Source: Mycolicibacterium sp. CBMA 247
Lineage (GTDB): Bacteria > Actinomycetota > Actinomycetes > Mycobacteriales > Mycobacteriaceae
Direction of reading: 5' to 3'
Assembly (NCBI RefSeq): GCF_009729095.1
Contig: NZ_VTGX01000003.1
Span: forward strand, 372,001-436,000
DNA: 64,000 nucleotides
Part shown: piece by piece, positions 30,701 to 36,832 of the stretch
Numbering within the stretch: position 1 is the first letter of the stretch
How the letters are laid out: the number at the start of each line of letters is the position of its first letter
The notes under the pieces: generated by a model
The model's input: only the letters and a program-made list of their open reading frames with translations
What the model was told of the DNA's origin: nothing
Databases searched by the model: none
Position numbers and translations under genes: made by a program

Positions 30701-33700
30701 CGAGGAAATTTTAGCCGGCATCTTCGCGCAAGTCCTCGGGCTGGAGCAGGTCGGAGTCGACGACTCGTTCTTCGACCTTGGTGGCGACAGCATTTCGGCC
30801 ATGCAGGTGATATGGCGGGCGCACGGTGCCGGCCTGACCGGCCGACCAAAAGATATCTTCGTCCAGCAGACCGTGGCCCGGCTGGCGCGGGTGGTCAGGA
30901 TGGCCGACGGCTCAGGCAGCGTGATCGACGAGGGACTCGGACCGGTGGTGCCGACCCCGATCATGCGGTGGTTGAAGGGCCTGGAAACCCCCGACGGCCC
31001 GGTCGACGAGTTCAATCAGACGGTGGTGCTGCAGGCCCCCGCAGGTGCCTCCGAGGACGACGTCGTAATCCTGTTGCAGGCCTTGCTCGATCGGCACGGG
31101 ATGCTCCGATTGCGTGCCGAGGACGACGGAGCGGGTGGGTGGTCGCTGACGGTGCCGCAGGCGGACGGGGTGGATGCCCGCGCGTACCTGCACACGGTGG
31201 ACGTGCTGACGGAAGACGCTCTGGCGGCGGCACGGTCGCGGTTGAATCCTGCTGCCGGGGCGATGGTGAGCGCGTTGTGGAGTTCGGCCACGGGCCAACT
31301 GGCGTTGGTCGTTCACCATATGGCCGTCGACGGTGTGTCCTGGCGAATTGTGTTGGAGGATCTCAACATCGCCTGGACTCAACATAGCGGCGGGCAGCCG
31401 GTGCTGTTGCCGCCCGCTGGAACGTCGTTCACGGGATGGGCCGACCTGCTGGCTGAGCACGCGCGTCACCCCGACGTGGTCGGCCAGGCGGACGTGTGGC
31501 GGCAGGTGACAGCGATCCCAGCTGCATTGCCGGCCCCCCAACCGGCGGAGGACACGTTCGCCACGGCCGGATACCTGACGGAGTTTCTGGACACCGAGAC
31601 CACCCGCATGCTCCTCGGCGAGGTGCCCGCGGCATTTCACGCCGGCGTGCAGGAGATCCTGCTGATCGCCTTTGCCCTCGCGTGGGCGCAATACCTCGGG
31701 ACCGGCGGTGCGCCGATCGCGATCGATGTGGAAGGTCATGGGCGCCAAGAGGAACTAGCGGATCTGGGTGGCGCCGAGGACCGAGAGATTGACCTGTCGC
31801 GCACGGTGGGGTGGTTCACCGCCAAATACCCGGTGGCATTGAACTTCGGCGGCCGCGTAGGCGGGCTGCGCTGGACGCAGGTGGTGGCCGGTGATGCTGC
31901 GCTCGGTGCGGTGATCAAAGACGCCAAAGAGCAGCTTCGAGCCCTGCCCGACGGCCTGACCTACGGTCTGCTGCGCTATCTCAACCCCGATGTGGATCTG
32001 GCTGGATCCGATCCGGTGATCGGGTTCAACTATCTCGGGCGGCTGGGTTCCCCGGCGGCGTATGCGTCTGGTGATGTGTGGCGTTTCAGCCAGGATGGCT
32101 TGTCATTGACCGGCGCCGCCGGTTCGATGCCCATTGCTCTGCCACACTCTGTGGAGCTCAACGCCGTCACGATCGACACCGACACCGGCCCCCATCTGAA
32201 TGCCACCTGGACATGGGCGCCCACGGCAATGGATCGCACGGCTGTCACCCGGATCAGCCGGTTGTGGTTTGACGCCCTGGCCGGTATTTGCGCACATGTC
32301 AGGCGCGGTGGGGGCGGGTTGACCCCGTCGGATATCGCCCCTGCCCGGCTGAGCCAGCGGCAGATCGATGAGCTGCACGCCGAATTCCCCATTGCCGACA
32401 TCCTGCTACTGACCCCCCTGCAGCAGGGACTCCTGTACCACGCGGGCATCGCAAATTGCTCCGGCGACGACGTCTATGCGGTGCAGCTGGATCTGGCATT
32501 GAGCGGTCCGCTCGACGTGCACCGGCTCCGCGATGCCGTGCAGGCGGTGGTCAGCCGACATCCACATCTGGCAGCCCGCTTCTGCCCACAATTCGAGCAT
32601 CCGGTGCAGGTCATTCCCGCTGATCCCGTGGCGCCCTGGCAGTTTGTCGAGCTGGGCGCCAACGGCATTGATGTCGACGAACAGATACAGGGAATTTGCG
32701 CCGCCGAACGCGCGGCGGTCTGCGACCTCGAGAACCAGCCCGCGTTCCGGGTCGCTCTCATCCGCATCGCAGACGACCAGCACCAGTTTGTACTGACCAA
32801 TCACCACATCGTGCTCGACGGATGGTCGATGCCGATCCTGATGCAGGAGATCTTCGCCGGCTACCACGGGCTGCGGCTGCCCGCGGCCTCGCCGTATCGC
32901 AGCTTCATGACGTGGCTGGCCGAACGTGATCACCATGCCGCCCACGCGGCGTGGGGTGAGGTGTTGGCCGGCTTCGACACTCCCATTCTCGTGGGCCCGC
33001 CGCAGAAGTTGCGGTTCGGGCAGCGAAGCGTCGACTGGTTCCGGGTGCCTGCGAAGACCACGCGGGCACTTACCAAGCTGGCGCGCTCGCATCACACCAC
33101 CGTCAACATCGTGTTGCAGGGTGCCTGGGCACTACTGCTCAGCTCACTGACGGGCCAGCGAGATATCGCCTTCGGCACTGTCGTCTCAGGCAGACCCCCC
33201 GAAGTGGACGGTGCGGAATCGATGCTGGGTCTGCTGATCAACACGGTGCCGGTGCGGGCCACCTTCACTCCGGCCATGACCACAGCCGACCTGCTGGATC
33301 AGCTGCAAAGTGCCCACAACGACACCATCGAGCACCAGCACGTGGCGCTCAGCGACATCCACCGCATCACCGGTCAGGAAAGCCTGTTCGACACCGTCTT
33401 CGTATACGAAAACTATCCGACTGACACCGGGACGCCGCCGGGTGGCGACGGGTTGGCCATCACTGGTTTCAGCAGCCGCGACTTCTACCACTACCCGATC
33501 GCGGTGCAAGCCGGGCCGGGCCGTGAACTGGAGCTTCGCGTCCAATACGACACTGATGTGTTCGACCGGCAAAGCATCGCAGCGCTGATCGAGAGGTTCC
33601 AGCAGGTATTGGTGGCGATGACAACCCATCCGGGGCGCCGCCTGTCGTCCTCGGATCTGTTGGAGGAGACCGAGCAAGCACGGCTGAAGGGGTGGGCCAG

Positions 33701-33983
33701 CGAGGCGGGGTCGGCACCCGAAGTCCGCGAGGCCGATGCCGCCTATTGCCCCCCGGCCACCTTGGTTGAGCAGATCCTGGCCAGTATCTATGCCGACGTG
33801 CTGGGTGTGGACCGCATTGGGGTGGAGGAGTCGTTCTTCGATTCGGGCGGCGATTCGATTTCTGCGATGCGCGCCATCGCCGCGATCAACGCGGCCCTCG
33901 ATGTCGAACTCACGATGCTCACGTTGTTCGACGCCCCGTCCGTGCGGAGCTTGGCTCGGCAAACGCACCAGCGCAGTGAATGA
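25827..33983 (+). CDS. Second nonribosomal peptide synthetase, A7-T7-C8-A8-T8-E8-C9-T9 (2718 aa)
   Basis: Completes the assembly line begun by the preceding gene. It starts inside module 7: the C-A linker and A7 follow the first codons directly. Motifs: A7 YTSGTTG at residue 187, T7 serine 582, C8 His 768, A8 core at 1261, T8 serine 1655, E8 His 1830 (HHMAVDG), C9 His 2326 (HHIVLDG), T9 serine 2677. The A7 and A8 pockets both read DFWSVGMVHK, threonine-like. After C9 the sequence runs from the normal start of a C-A linker straight to a carrier domain; an entire A domain is missing. The protein ends 41 residues after the T9 serine, with no thioesterase or reductase. The GTG start overlaps the previous stop (GTGA). 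The stop is nine bases from the converging methyltransferase gene. Confidence 0.95.
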   Translation: MTADANRRLLSMDLDDDDELEELDEWGNRAALNGAAPVSLSIPALFQAQVSRDPGAVAVSFGDSSMTYRELDEAANRLAHLLVAQGVGPGQRVALLFSRSVEAVVAILAVLKTGAAYVPIDPSVPDARLEFVLDDAGPVVVITTADLVGRLGGRELTVIIVNDPAVHSHPSTALPVPGPDDIAYLIYTSGTTGVPKGVAIPHRNVARLLDAIDTDLALSAGQGWSQCHSLAFDFSVWEIFGALLHGGRLVVVPESVTRSAEEFHALLVAEQVGVLSQTPSAFYALQAVDAARPENRLALEVVVFGGEALEPSRLAPWLERHAGLPRLINMYGITETTVHASFREITADDVEGTVSPIGVPLADLAFFVLDGWLRPVPVGVMGELYVAGAGLGFGYVGRAPLTSTRFVACPFGGAGAPGERMYRTGDLVCWRPDGQLQYLGRADEQVKIRGYRIELGEIQSVLTALDGVEQAAVIAREDRPGDKRLVAYITGAADPAELRAALGERLPSYMVPAAVVAIEALPLTVNGKLDKKALPAPEYQHIDDYRAPTTPTEEILAGIYAQILGLERVGVDDSFFDLGGDSLQAMRLVAALNRSFDAGLEERVVFDAPTVAQLMLRIGGDEGRHEPLVAGERPAVMPLSFAQSRLWFVDQLQGPSPVYNLAAGLRLDGPLDVDALGAAFADLLDRHESLRTVFPTVDGTPQQLVVAADQTGFTWDVVVDAAGWPASRLQEAVEEAVRHSFDLAAEVPFRAKIFRVADDEHVLVAVVHHIAADGWSITPLVADLGVAYASRRVGKAPGWEPLAVQYADYTLWQRAQLGDLEDSDSRISQQLKYWADALAGMPERLALPTDRPYPLVADQHGDRVDVEWSADLQQQVARLARDHNATKFMVMQAALAVLLSRLSSSSDVAVCFPIAGRRDPALDELVGFFVNTLVLRVDLAGDPSVTDLLAQVRASSLGAFEHQDVPFEVLVERLNPTRSLTHHPLVQVMLAWQNVPGQAGASGGGLALGDLQATQLPLDTHTARMDLSFSLAEHWTETGEAAGISGTVEFRTDVFDADSIEALIDRLHRVLEAMAADATRPLSAIDVLDADEKARLDAVGNRATLTRPAPQPASIPVLFEAQVARDSGAVAVSFDGSHITYGDLDQAANRLAHLLIEQGVGPGQRVALLFARSVEAIVAIFAVLKTGAAYVPIDPAVPDSRLQFVLTDSAPVAAVTTNDLADRLAGHEVTVIAIDDAAAAGQPSSTPQVGPAPDDVAYLIYTSGTTGVPKGVAIPHHNVTRLLQALDADLELSADQVWTQSHSLAFDFSVWEIFGALLHGGRLVVVSDTVARSPEELHALLVDERVSVLSQTPSAFYALQSADELSPGLTSELQLELVVFGGEALEPARLGEWLQDHPVLPRLINMYGITETTVHASFREITAADVEGSASPIGVPLDHLAFFMLDRSLQPVPVGVVGELYVAGAGLGAGYVGRPGLSASRFVACPFGVPGQRMYRTGDLVCWRADGELQYLGRADEQVKIRGYRIELGEIQSALTALDGVEQAVVIAREDRPGDKRLVGYITGTADPAGLRATLGEKLPPYMVPTAVVAIEALPLTVNGKLDTRALPAPEYQDVDHYRAPATRLEEILAGIFAQVLGLEQVGVDDSFFDLGGDSISAMQVIWRAHGAGLTGRPKDIFVQQTVARLARVVRMADGSGSVIDEGLGPVVPTPIMRWLKGLETPDGPVDEFNQTVVLQAPAGASEDDVVILLQALLDRHGMLRLRAEDDGAGGWSLTVPQADGVDARAYLHTVDVLTEDALAAARSRLNPAAGAMVSALWSSATGQLALVVHHMAVDGVSWRIVLEDLNIAWTQHSGGQPVLLPPAGTSFTGWADLLAEHARHPDVVGQADVWRQVTAIPAALPAPQPAEDTFATAGYLTEFLDTETTRMLLGEVPAAFHAGVQEILLIAFALAWAQYLGTGGAPIAIDVEGHGRQEELADLGGAEDREIDLSRTVGWFTAKYPVALNFGGRVGGLRWTQVVAGDAALGAVIKDAKEQLRALPDGLTYGLLRYLNPDVDLAGSDPVIGFNYLGRLGSPAAYASGDVWRFSQDGLSLTGAAGSMPIALPHSVELNAVTIDTDTGPHLNATWTWAPTAMDRTAVTRISRLWFDALAGICAHVRRGGGGLTPSDIAPARLSQRQIDELHAEFPIADILLLTPLQQGLLYHAGIANCSGDDVYAVQLDLALSGPLDVHRLRDAVQAVVSRHPHLAARFCPQFEHPVQVIPADPVAPWQFVELGANGIDVDEQIQGICAAERAAVCDLENQPAFRVALIRIADDQHQFVLTNHHIVLDGWSMPILMQEIFAGYHGLRLPAASPYRSFMTWLAERDHHAAHAAWGEVLAGFDTPILVGPPQKLRFGQRSVDWFRVPAKTTRALTKLARSHHTTVNIVLQGAWALLLSSLTGQRDIAFGTVVSGRPPEVDGAESMLGLLINTVPVRATFTPAMTTADLLDQLQSAHNDTIEHQHVALSDIHRITGQESLFDTVFVYENYPTDTGTPPGGDGLAITGFSSRDFYHYPIAVQAGPGRELELRVQYDTDVFDRQSIAALIERFQQVLVAMTTHPGRRLSSSDLLEETEQARLKGWASEAGSAPEVREADAAYCPPATLVEQILASIYADVLGVDRIGVEESFFDSGGDSISAMRAIAAINAALDVELTMLTLFDAPSVRSLARQTHQRSE
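27731..32384 (+). other. NRPS module 8: C(LCL)-A(Thr)-T-E
   Basis: C8 has VHHIAADGWS. The A8 pocket is DFWSVGMVHK. The carrier GGDSISAMQV is a slightly different epimerase-type core, and E8 has HHMAVDGVSW. D-(allo-)Thr is expected. Confidence 0.8.
32385..33983 (+). other. NRPS module 9: C(DCL)-T without an adenylation domain
   Basis: C9 (NHHIVLDGWS) is intact and of the post-epimerase type. The expected A domain of about 480 residues is absent, and the chain continues at once into T9, whose core is SGGDSISAMR rather than LGGDS. This carrier must be charged in trans, stay uncharged, or serve only for release. The syringomycin synthetase SyrE has a comparable A-less last module, loaded in trans by SyrB1/SyrC. 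Confidence 0.85.
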
Positions 33984-33992
33984 CCGCCGCAG

Positions 33993-34667
33993 TCACCACA
34001 TATAGGGCACGAGGCGGTAGCGAGCCTTCTGCGCGTACTCGCGGTACCCGTCCAACTCTTCAACAAGCAGCTTCTCTTCGTCGCGGATGCGCACGATCAG
34101 CATGATGAGGCCGGGTACGACGGGGACGAGCCCCCAGTAAGAGCCGAGCGCGAGGGGAAAGCCGACGATCGTCAGCACGTTGCCGGTGTACATGGGGTGA
34201 CGTACGAGCCCATACAGGCCGGTGGAGATGAGCTTCTGACCTGTCTCCACCTGAACGGTGGAGGCCGCGAAGCTGTTCTGGATGACCACCAGGCTCGTCA
34301 CACCTAGCCCGACGGCCACCAGAACATCACCGGCCACGCAGATTGCCGGTGGCACCGACGACCAGCTGAAGCGATGGTCCAGGGCGCTCACGACGACCAT
34401 TGCTGCCAGCGACACGTACCAGCAGGCGATCAGGACCTTCTGCACCGTTCGGGTTTCCGCCGCCGGGCCCGCGCGCTTACGTCGTTGGTGCGCAGCGGGG
34501 TCGGCACGCTGCAAGTAGATGCTGGGGATCCACGTCGAAAGTGCAAACACCACAAGAAAAGCCCAGGCTTGCCAGAAGTTCAGTGTTCCGGCGAGCAAGA
34601 ACAGCACCAGGCCGAACACGACGAGTTCAACAAGCCCGAATGCCAGCACTCTCGCAACGGCTTTCAC
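33993..34667 (-). CDS. Isoprenylcysteine carboxyl methyltransferase-like membrane protein
   Basis: A 224-residue integral membrane protein with about four to five hydrophobic segments. It carries the signature of the ICMT/PEMT-like methyltransferase family: GLYGLVRHPMYTGN (around residues 148-161), then an EEKLLVEELDGYREY stretch near the C-terminus. These residues bind S-adenosylmethionine in the family. The GTG start at 34667 is preferred over longer frames because AGGAGG precedes it by four bases and the first membrane segment begins right after. It converges on the NRPS operon with only nine bases between the stops, so it is not co-transcribed with it. Its substrate is unknown; bacterial members act on varied small or lipid substrates. 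Confidence 0.85.
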   Translation of the reverse strand: MKAVARVLAFGLVELVVFGLVLFLLAGTLNFWQAWAFLVVFALSTWIPSIYLQRADPAAHQRRKRAGPAAETRTVQKVLIACWYVSLAAMVVVSALDHRFSWSSVPPAICVAGDVLVAVGLGVTSLVVIQNSFAASTVQVETGQKLISTGLYGLVRHPMYTGNVLTIVGFPLALGSYWGLVPVVPGLIMLIVRIRDEEKLLVEELDGYREYAQKARYRLVPYMW

Positions 34668-35188
34668 GGATCCTCCTGTTGTCCGGCGCAGCATCGATTG
34701 CCGGCAGCCGCAACGCAGCGCCCGGCTTAAACTACCGCCGGTGGCCGGGAAGATGTGCCCGATTGGCCCCAAGTTACCCACGTGATCGGCTTCCGGCGGG
34801 CCTGGGCAGCGCGGACGCTCCCATCGCCTCCGATTGCTCGACTCCTGCAGTAGCGCCGCTCGGGTAGTGCCTCGACAACGGTCACGCCGGGCGAACCCGC
34901 TGACCGTCATCAATCGCAGCGGGTCGCCCGGCACCGTCGACGGGATTGGTGATCGACCAAAATCGTTGCGAGGCAGTCGCAATCCCACTACCTCGGCGGT
35001 CTCGTAGAGTCCCGAACGTCAGTTACGGGGGACATGATGACCAAAACACCGCGACCAATGGCACTGGCATGGCAACCGACCGTGGCGCGCCGGCTTGTAA
35101 TCCATCGCGCTGCAGCCACTTTCGAGGTTCGGCCAACCGGCTTTCCGGCTGGTTCGTCGCAGCCGCTTTGCGAACCGTTTCCGTGTTG
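34668..35188. other. 521-base stretch without a recognised gene
   Basis: Lies between the methyltransferase start and the stop of the secreted-protein gene. The plus-strand frame starting at 35034 (with GGGGG before ATGATG) runs antisense through the secreted protein, resembles no family and is not accepted. The only clear structure is the hairpin at 34886-34932. Confidence 0.5.
34886..34932. terminator. Long GC-rich hairpin, possible bidirectional terminator
   Basis: A 17-base arm at 34886-34902 (GCCGGGCGAACCCGCTG) pairs with a 16-base arm at 34917-34932 (CAGCGGGTCGCCCGGC); the only irregularity is one bulged A. The loop is 14 bases. There is no T-tract on either side. It is about 250 bases beyond the stop of the minus-strand secreted protein and upstream of the methyltransferase, so it may end read-through transcription. 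Confidence 0.45.
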
Positions 35189-35614
35189 CTATTTACGGTT
35201 GTGCACAGAGGTGCTGTGCGAAGTCACCCCGAGAGTCGTTCTTGTGGCCTGCGAGTTGTTCGGTACCTGGGTCGGCAATGGGGTCGGCAGTGTCTGTATC
35301 GGTGTGCCGGCGCCGCTATTCGGGTTATTGGCACTGGACGCGGTTACGTTGGCGCAGGAATTGTCGTACTGCGAAGGCGCTCCCGCGTTGTTGTATGCCG
35401 CTCCACCATTGCCCCCGGGGACGCTGACGGTGCCAGGTTCGTTGTGCGTCGAACCTGGTGACGTGGCGGAGTTGCCGGGTGCGCTGGTGGCTGGATTTGC
35501 GCTGCTGGAGGAACCGCATGCGTTGCCGTGGGAATTAGGGGTGGCGTATGCGGGCGCCGCGCCGATGACGGCGACGGCCACCATGCAGCTTGCTGAGAAC
35601 AGTTTGTGCCTCAT
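35189..35614 (-). CDS. Secreted Asn/Ser/Thr/Gly-rich small protein
   Basis: A 141-residue protein with a clear signal peptide (MRHKLF, then a hydrophobic core to residue 24) and a predicted cleavage after AYA. The mature part of about 117 residues is low in complexity, dominated by Asn, Ser, Thr, Pro, Gly and Ala, with two cysteines (in NACGSS and NSCANV) that could form one disulphide. No enzymatic motif is visible. The ATG at 35614 is preferred over the GTG at 35641 because GGAGGG lies seven bases upstream of it. The gene stands alone on the minus strand with a 19-bp palindrome just upstream. I do not recognise the family; an exported cell-surface or matrix protein is an inference from composition only. 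Confidence 0.7.
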   Translation of the reverse strand: MRHKLFSASCMVAVAVIGAAPAYATPNSHGNACGSSSSANPATSAPGNSATSPGSTHNEPGTVSVPGGNGGAAYNNAGAPSQYDNSCANVTASSANNPNSGAGTPIQTLPTPLPTQVPNNSQATRTTLGVTSHSTSVHNRK

Positions 35615-35647
35615 GTTTGCCCTCCGTTTCTTAGGGCGCACAGAACG

Positions 35648-35666
35648 GTGTACCTCACAGGTACAC
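35648..35666. promoter_or_regulatory. Perfect 19-bp palindrome upstream of the secreted protein
   Basis: GTGTACCT at 35648-35655 and AGGTACAC at 35659-35666 are exact inverse complements around CAC. The centre lies about 43 bases upstream of the ATG, in the promoter zone. This looks more like an operator than a terminator, since no T-tract follows. Confidence 0.5.
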
Positions 35667-35848
35667 GATGTCGATAGGCACCTGGTTCACATGAGTTTCG
35701 CCGCCCGCGACGGCTCCGCGAAGGGCACAGCAGACAGGTCGCTTCGGGGTGGGAACGTCGACCACGATGACCAGCTCTAGAACGCGCTCAGTGGCACGCG
35801 TGTTCGGCTGATAAAACGCTCTTACCGGCGCATACATTCACGCCGCCA

Positions 35849-35925
35849 TGGTGCCCTCGGTGAGATTCGAACTCACACTGTACGGGTTTTGAATCCGTTT
35901 CCTCTGCCAGTTGGGATACGAGGGC
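35849..35925 (-). tRNA. tRNA with CAA anticodon (Leu), CCA encoded, short variable region
   Basis: On the minus strand, GCCCTCG at the 5' end pairs with CGAGGGC before A-CCA. The T arm is GTGAG-TTCGAAT-CTCAC. The anticodon loop is TTCAAAA, giving CAA, which reads the Leu codon TTG. It is 77 bases with CCA. The variable region is only five bases (ACAGT), whereas bacterial Leu tRNAs normally have a long variable arm. The anticodon stem has an A-C mismatch next to the loop, and the D stem is weak. It is a real tRNA gene by overall form, but its identity and efficiency are open to question. Confidence 0.85.
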
Positions 35926-36008
35926 GTGCCGATCAGTACTGCGGCCTACCACCATAGAGGATGGCCCCGCGGTCGCCGAATGGCGGCCTCCACGACACAA
36001 TGTTTCTC

Positions 36009-36635
36009 ATGACCGAGTCACCGACAGACGCTGACAGACCACGCCGCGTGCTCGTCGCCGAGGACGAAGCGCTCATCCGCCTCGACCTCGCCGAGATGCT
36101 CCGTGAAGAGGGCTACGAAGTCATCGGTGAGGCCGGTGACGGCCAGGAGGCCGTCGAGCTCGCCGAGGCACTGCGCCCGGACCTGGTGATCATGGACGTC
36201 AAGATGCCGCGCCGGGACGGAATCGACGCCGCCGCCGAGATCGCCAGCAAGCGCATTGCCCCGATCGTCATTCTCACTGCGTTCAGCCAGCGGGAGCTGG
36301 TGGAGCGTGCCCGAGACGCCGGGGCGATGGCCTACCTGGTCAAGCCGTTCAGCATCACCGACCTGGTCCCGGCCATCGAGGTGGCGGTCAGCCGGTTCAG
36401 CGAGATCGCCGCGCTGGAAGACGAAGTGGCGACCTTGGGCGACCGCCTGGAGACCCGCAAGCTGGTCGAGCGGGCCAAGGGTTTGCTGCAAAGCAAACAC
36501 CAGATGACCGAGCCCGAGGCGTTCAAGTGGATTCAGCGGGCCGCGATGGACCGTCGCACCACCATGAAACGGGTGGCCGAGGTGGTGCTGGAAACGCTCG
36601 ACGACGCCGAGGAAGCGCCCGCTCAGGAGAACTGA
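36009..36635 (+). CDS. pdtaR: ANTAR-domain response regulator PdtaR
   Basis: A 208-residue two-domain regulator. The N-terminal receiver (about 12-125) has the acidic pair E18/D19, phospho-acceptor D63 (in IMDVKMP), T90 and K112 (LVKPF). A linker helix leads to an ANTAR RNA-binding domain at about 144-198, with AKGLLQ and AMDRRTTMKRVAE. In mycobacteria this protein (Rv1626) is phosphorylated by the PdtaS histidine kinase and binds hairpins in nascent mRNA to prevent termination. The kinase is not in this window, which matches the usual unlinked arrangement. The ATG at 36009 gives the length known for the family; the in-frame codon at 35961 would add 16 residues without homology. No clear ribosome site is visible before 36009. 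Confidence 0.95.
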   Translation: MTESPTDADRPRRVLVAEDEALIRLDLAEMLREEGYEVIGEAGDGQEAVELAEALRPDLVIMDVKMPRRDGIDAAAEIASKRIAPIVILTAFSQRELVERARDAGAMAYLVKPFSITDLVPAIEVAVSRFSEIAALEDEVATLGDRLETRKLVERAKGLLQSKHQMTEPEAFKWIQRAAMDRRTTMKRVAEVVLETLDDAEEAPAQEN

Positions 36636-36639
36636 TCGA

Positions 36640-36677
36640 CCGGCCCGGGTGTTAATTGTGGGTTTCTGCCGGGCCGG
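36640..36677. terminator. Hairpin after pdtaR, possible terminator
   Basis: CCGGCCCGG (36640-36648) and CCGGGCCGG (36669-36677) form a perfect 9-bp stem with a 20-base loop, starting five bases after the pdtaR stop. No T-tract follows, which is common for mycobacterial terminators but weakens the call. Confidence 0.45.
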
Positions 36678-36832
36678 AATTCCGCGTTCAGCCAGTACGC
36701 GCGGAAGAAGCATTCACTCAACATCCCGCACTCGGGCCGGTGGTTGGCTATGTTCTACCCGAAGCTCCGGCGCCCGCCCTTCACAGGCTCAGGGCGCCGG
36801 TGCCGCTGACAACTCTGACCCGGAGGTGAAGC

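Noticed and set aside
1387..33983. Tandem repeats of NRPS modules as a mobile or repeat element
   Set aside because: The repeats are homologous catalytic domains, not a transposable unit; no terminal repeats or transposase were seen.
35034..35780. Plus-strand frame of 248 codons with a GGGGG before its ATG
   Set aside because: It runs antisense through a gene with a clear signal peptide and ribosome site, and its own translation has no family features.
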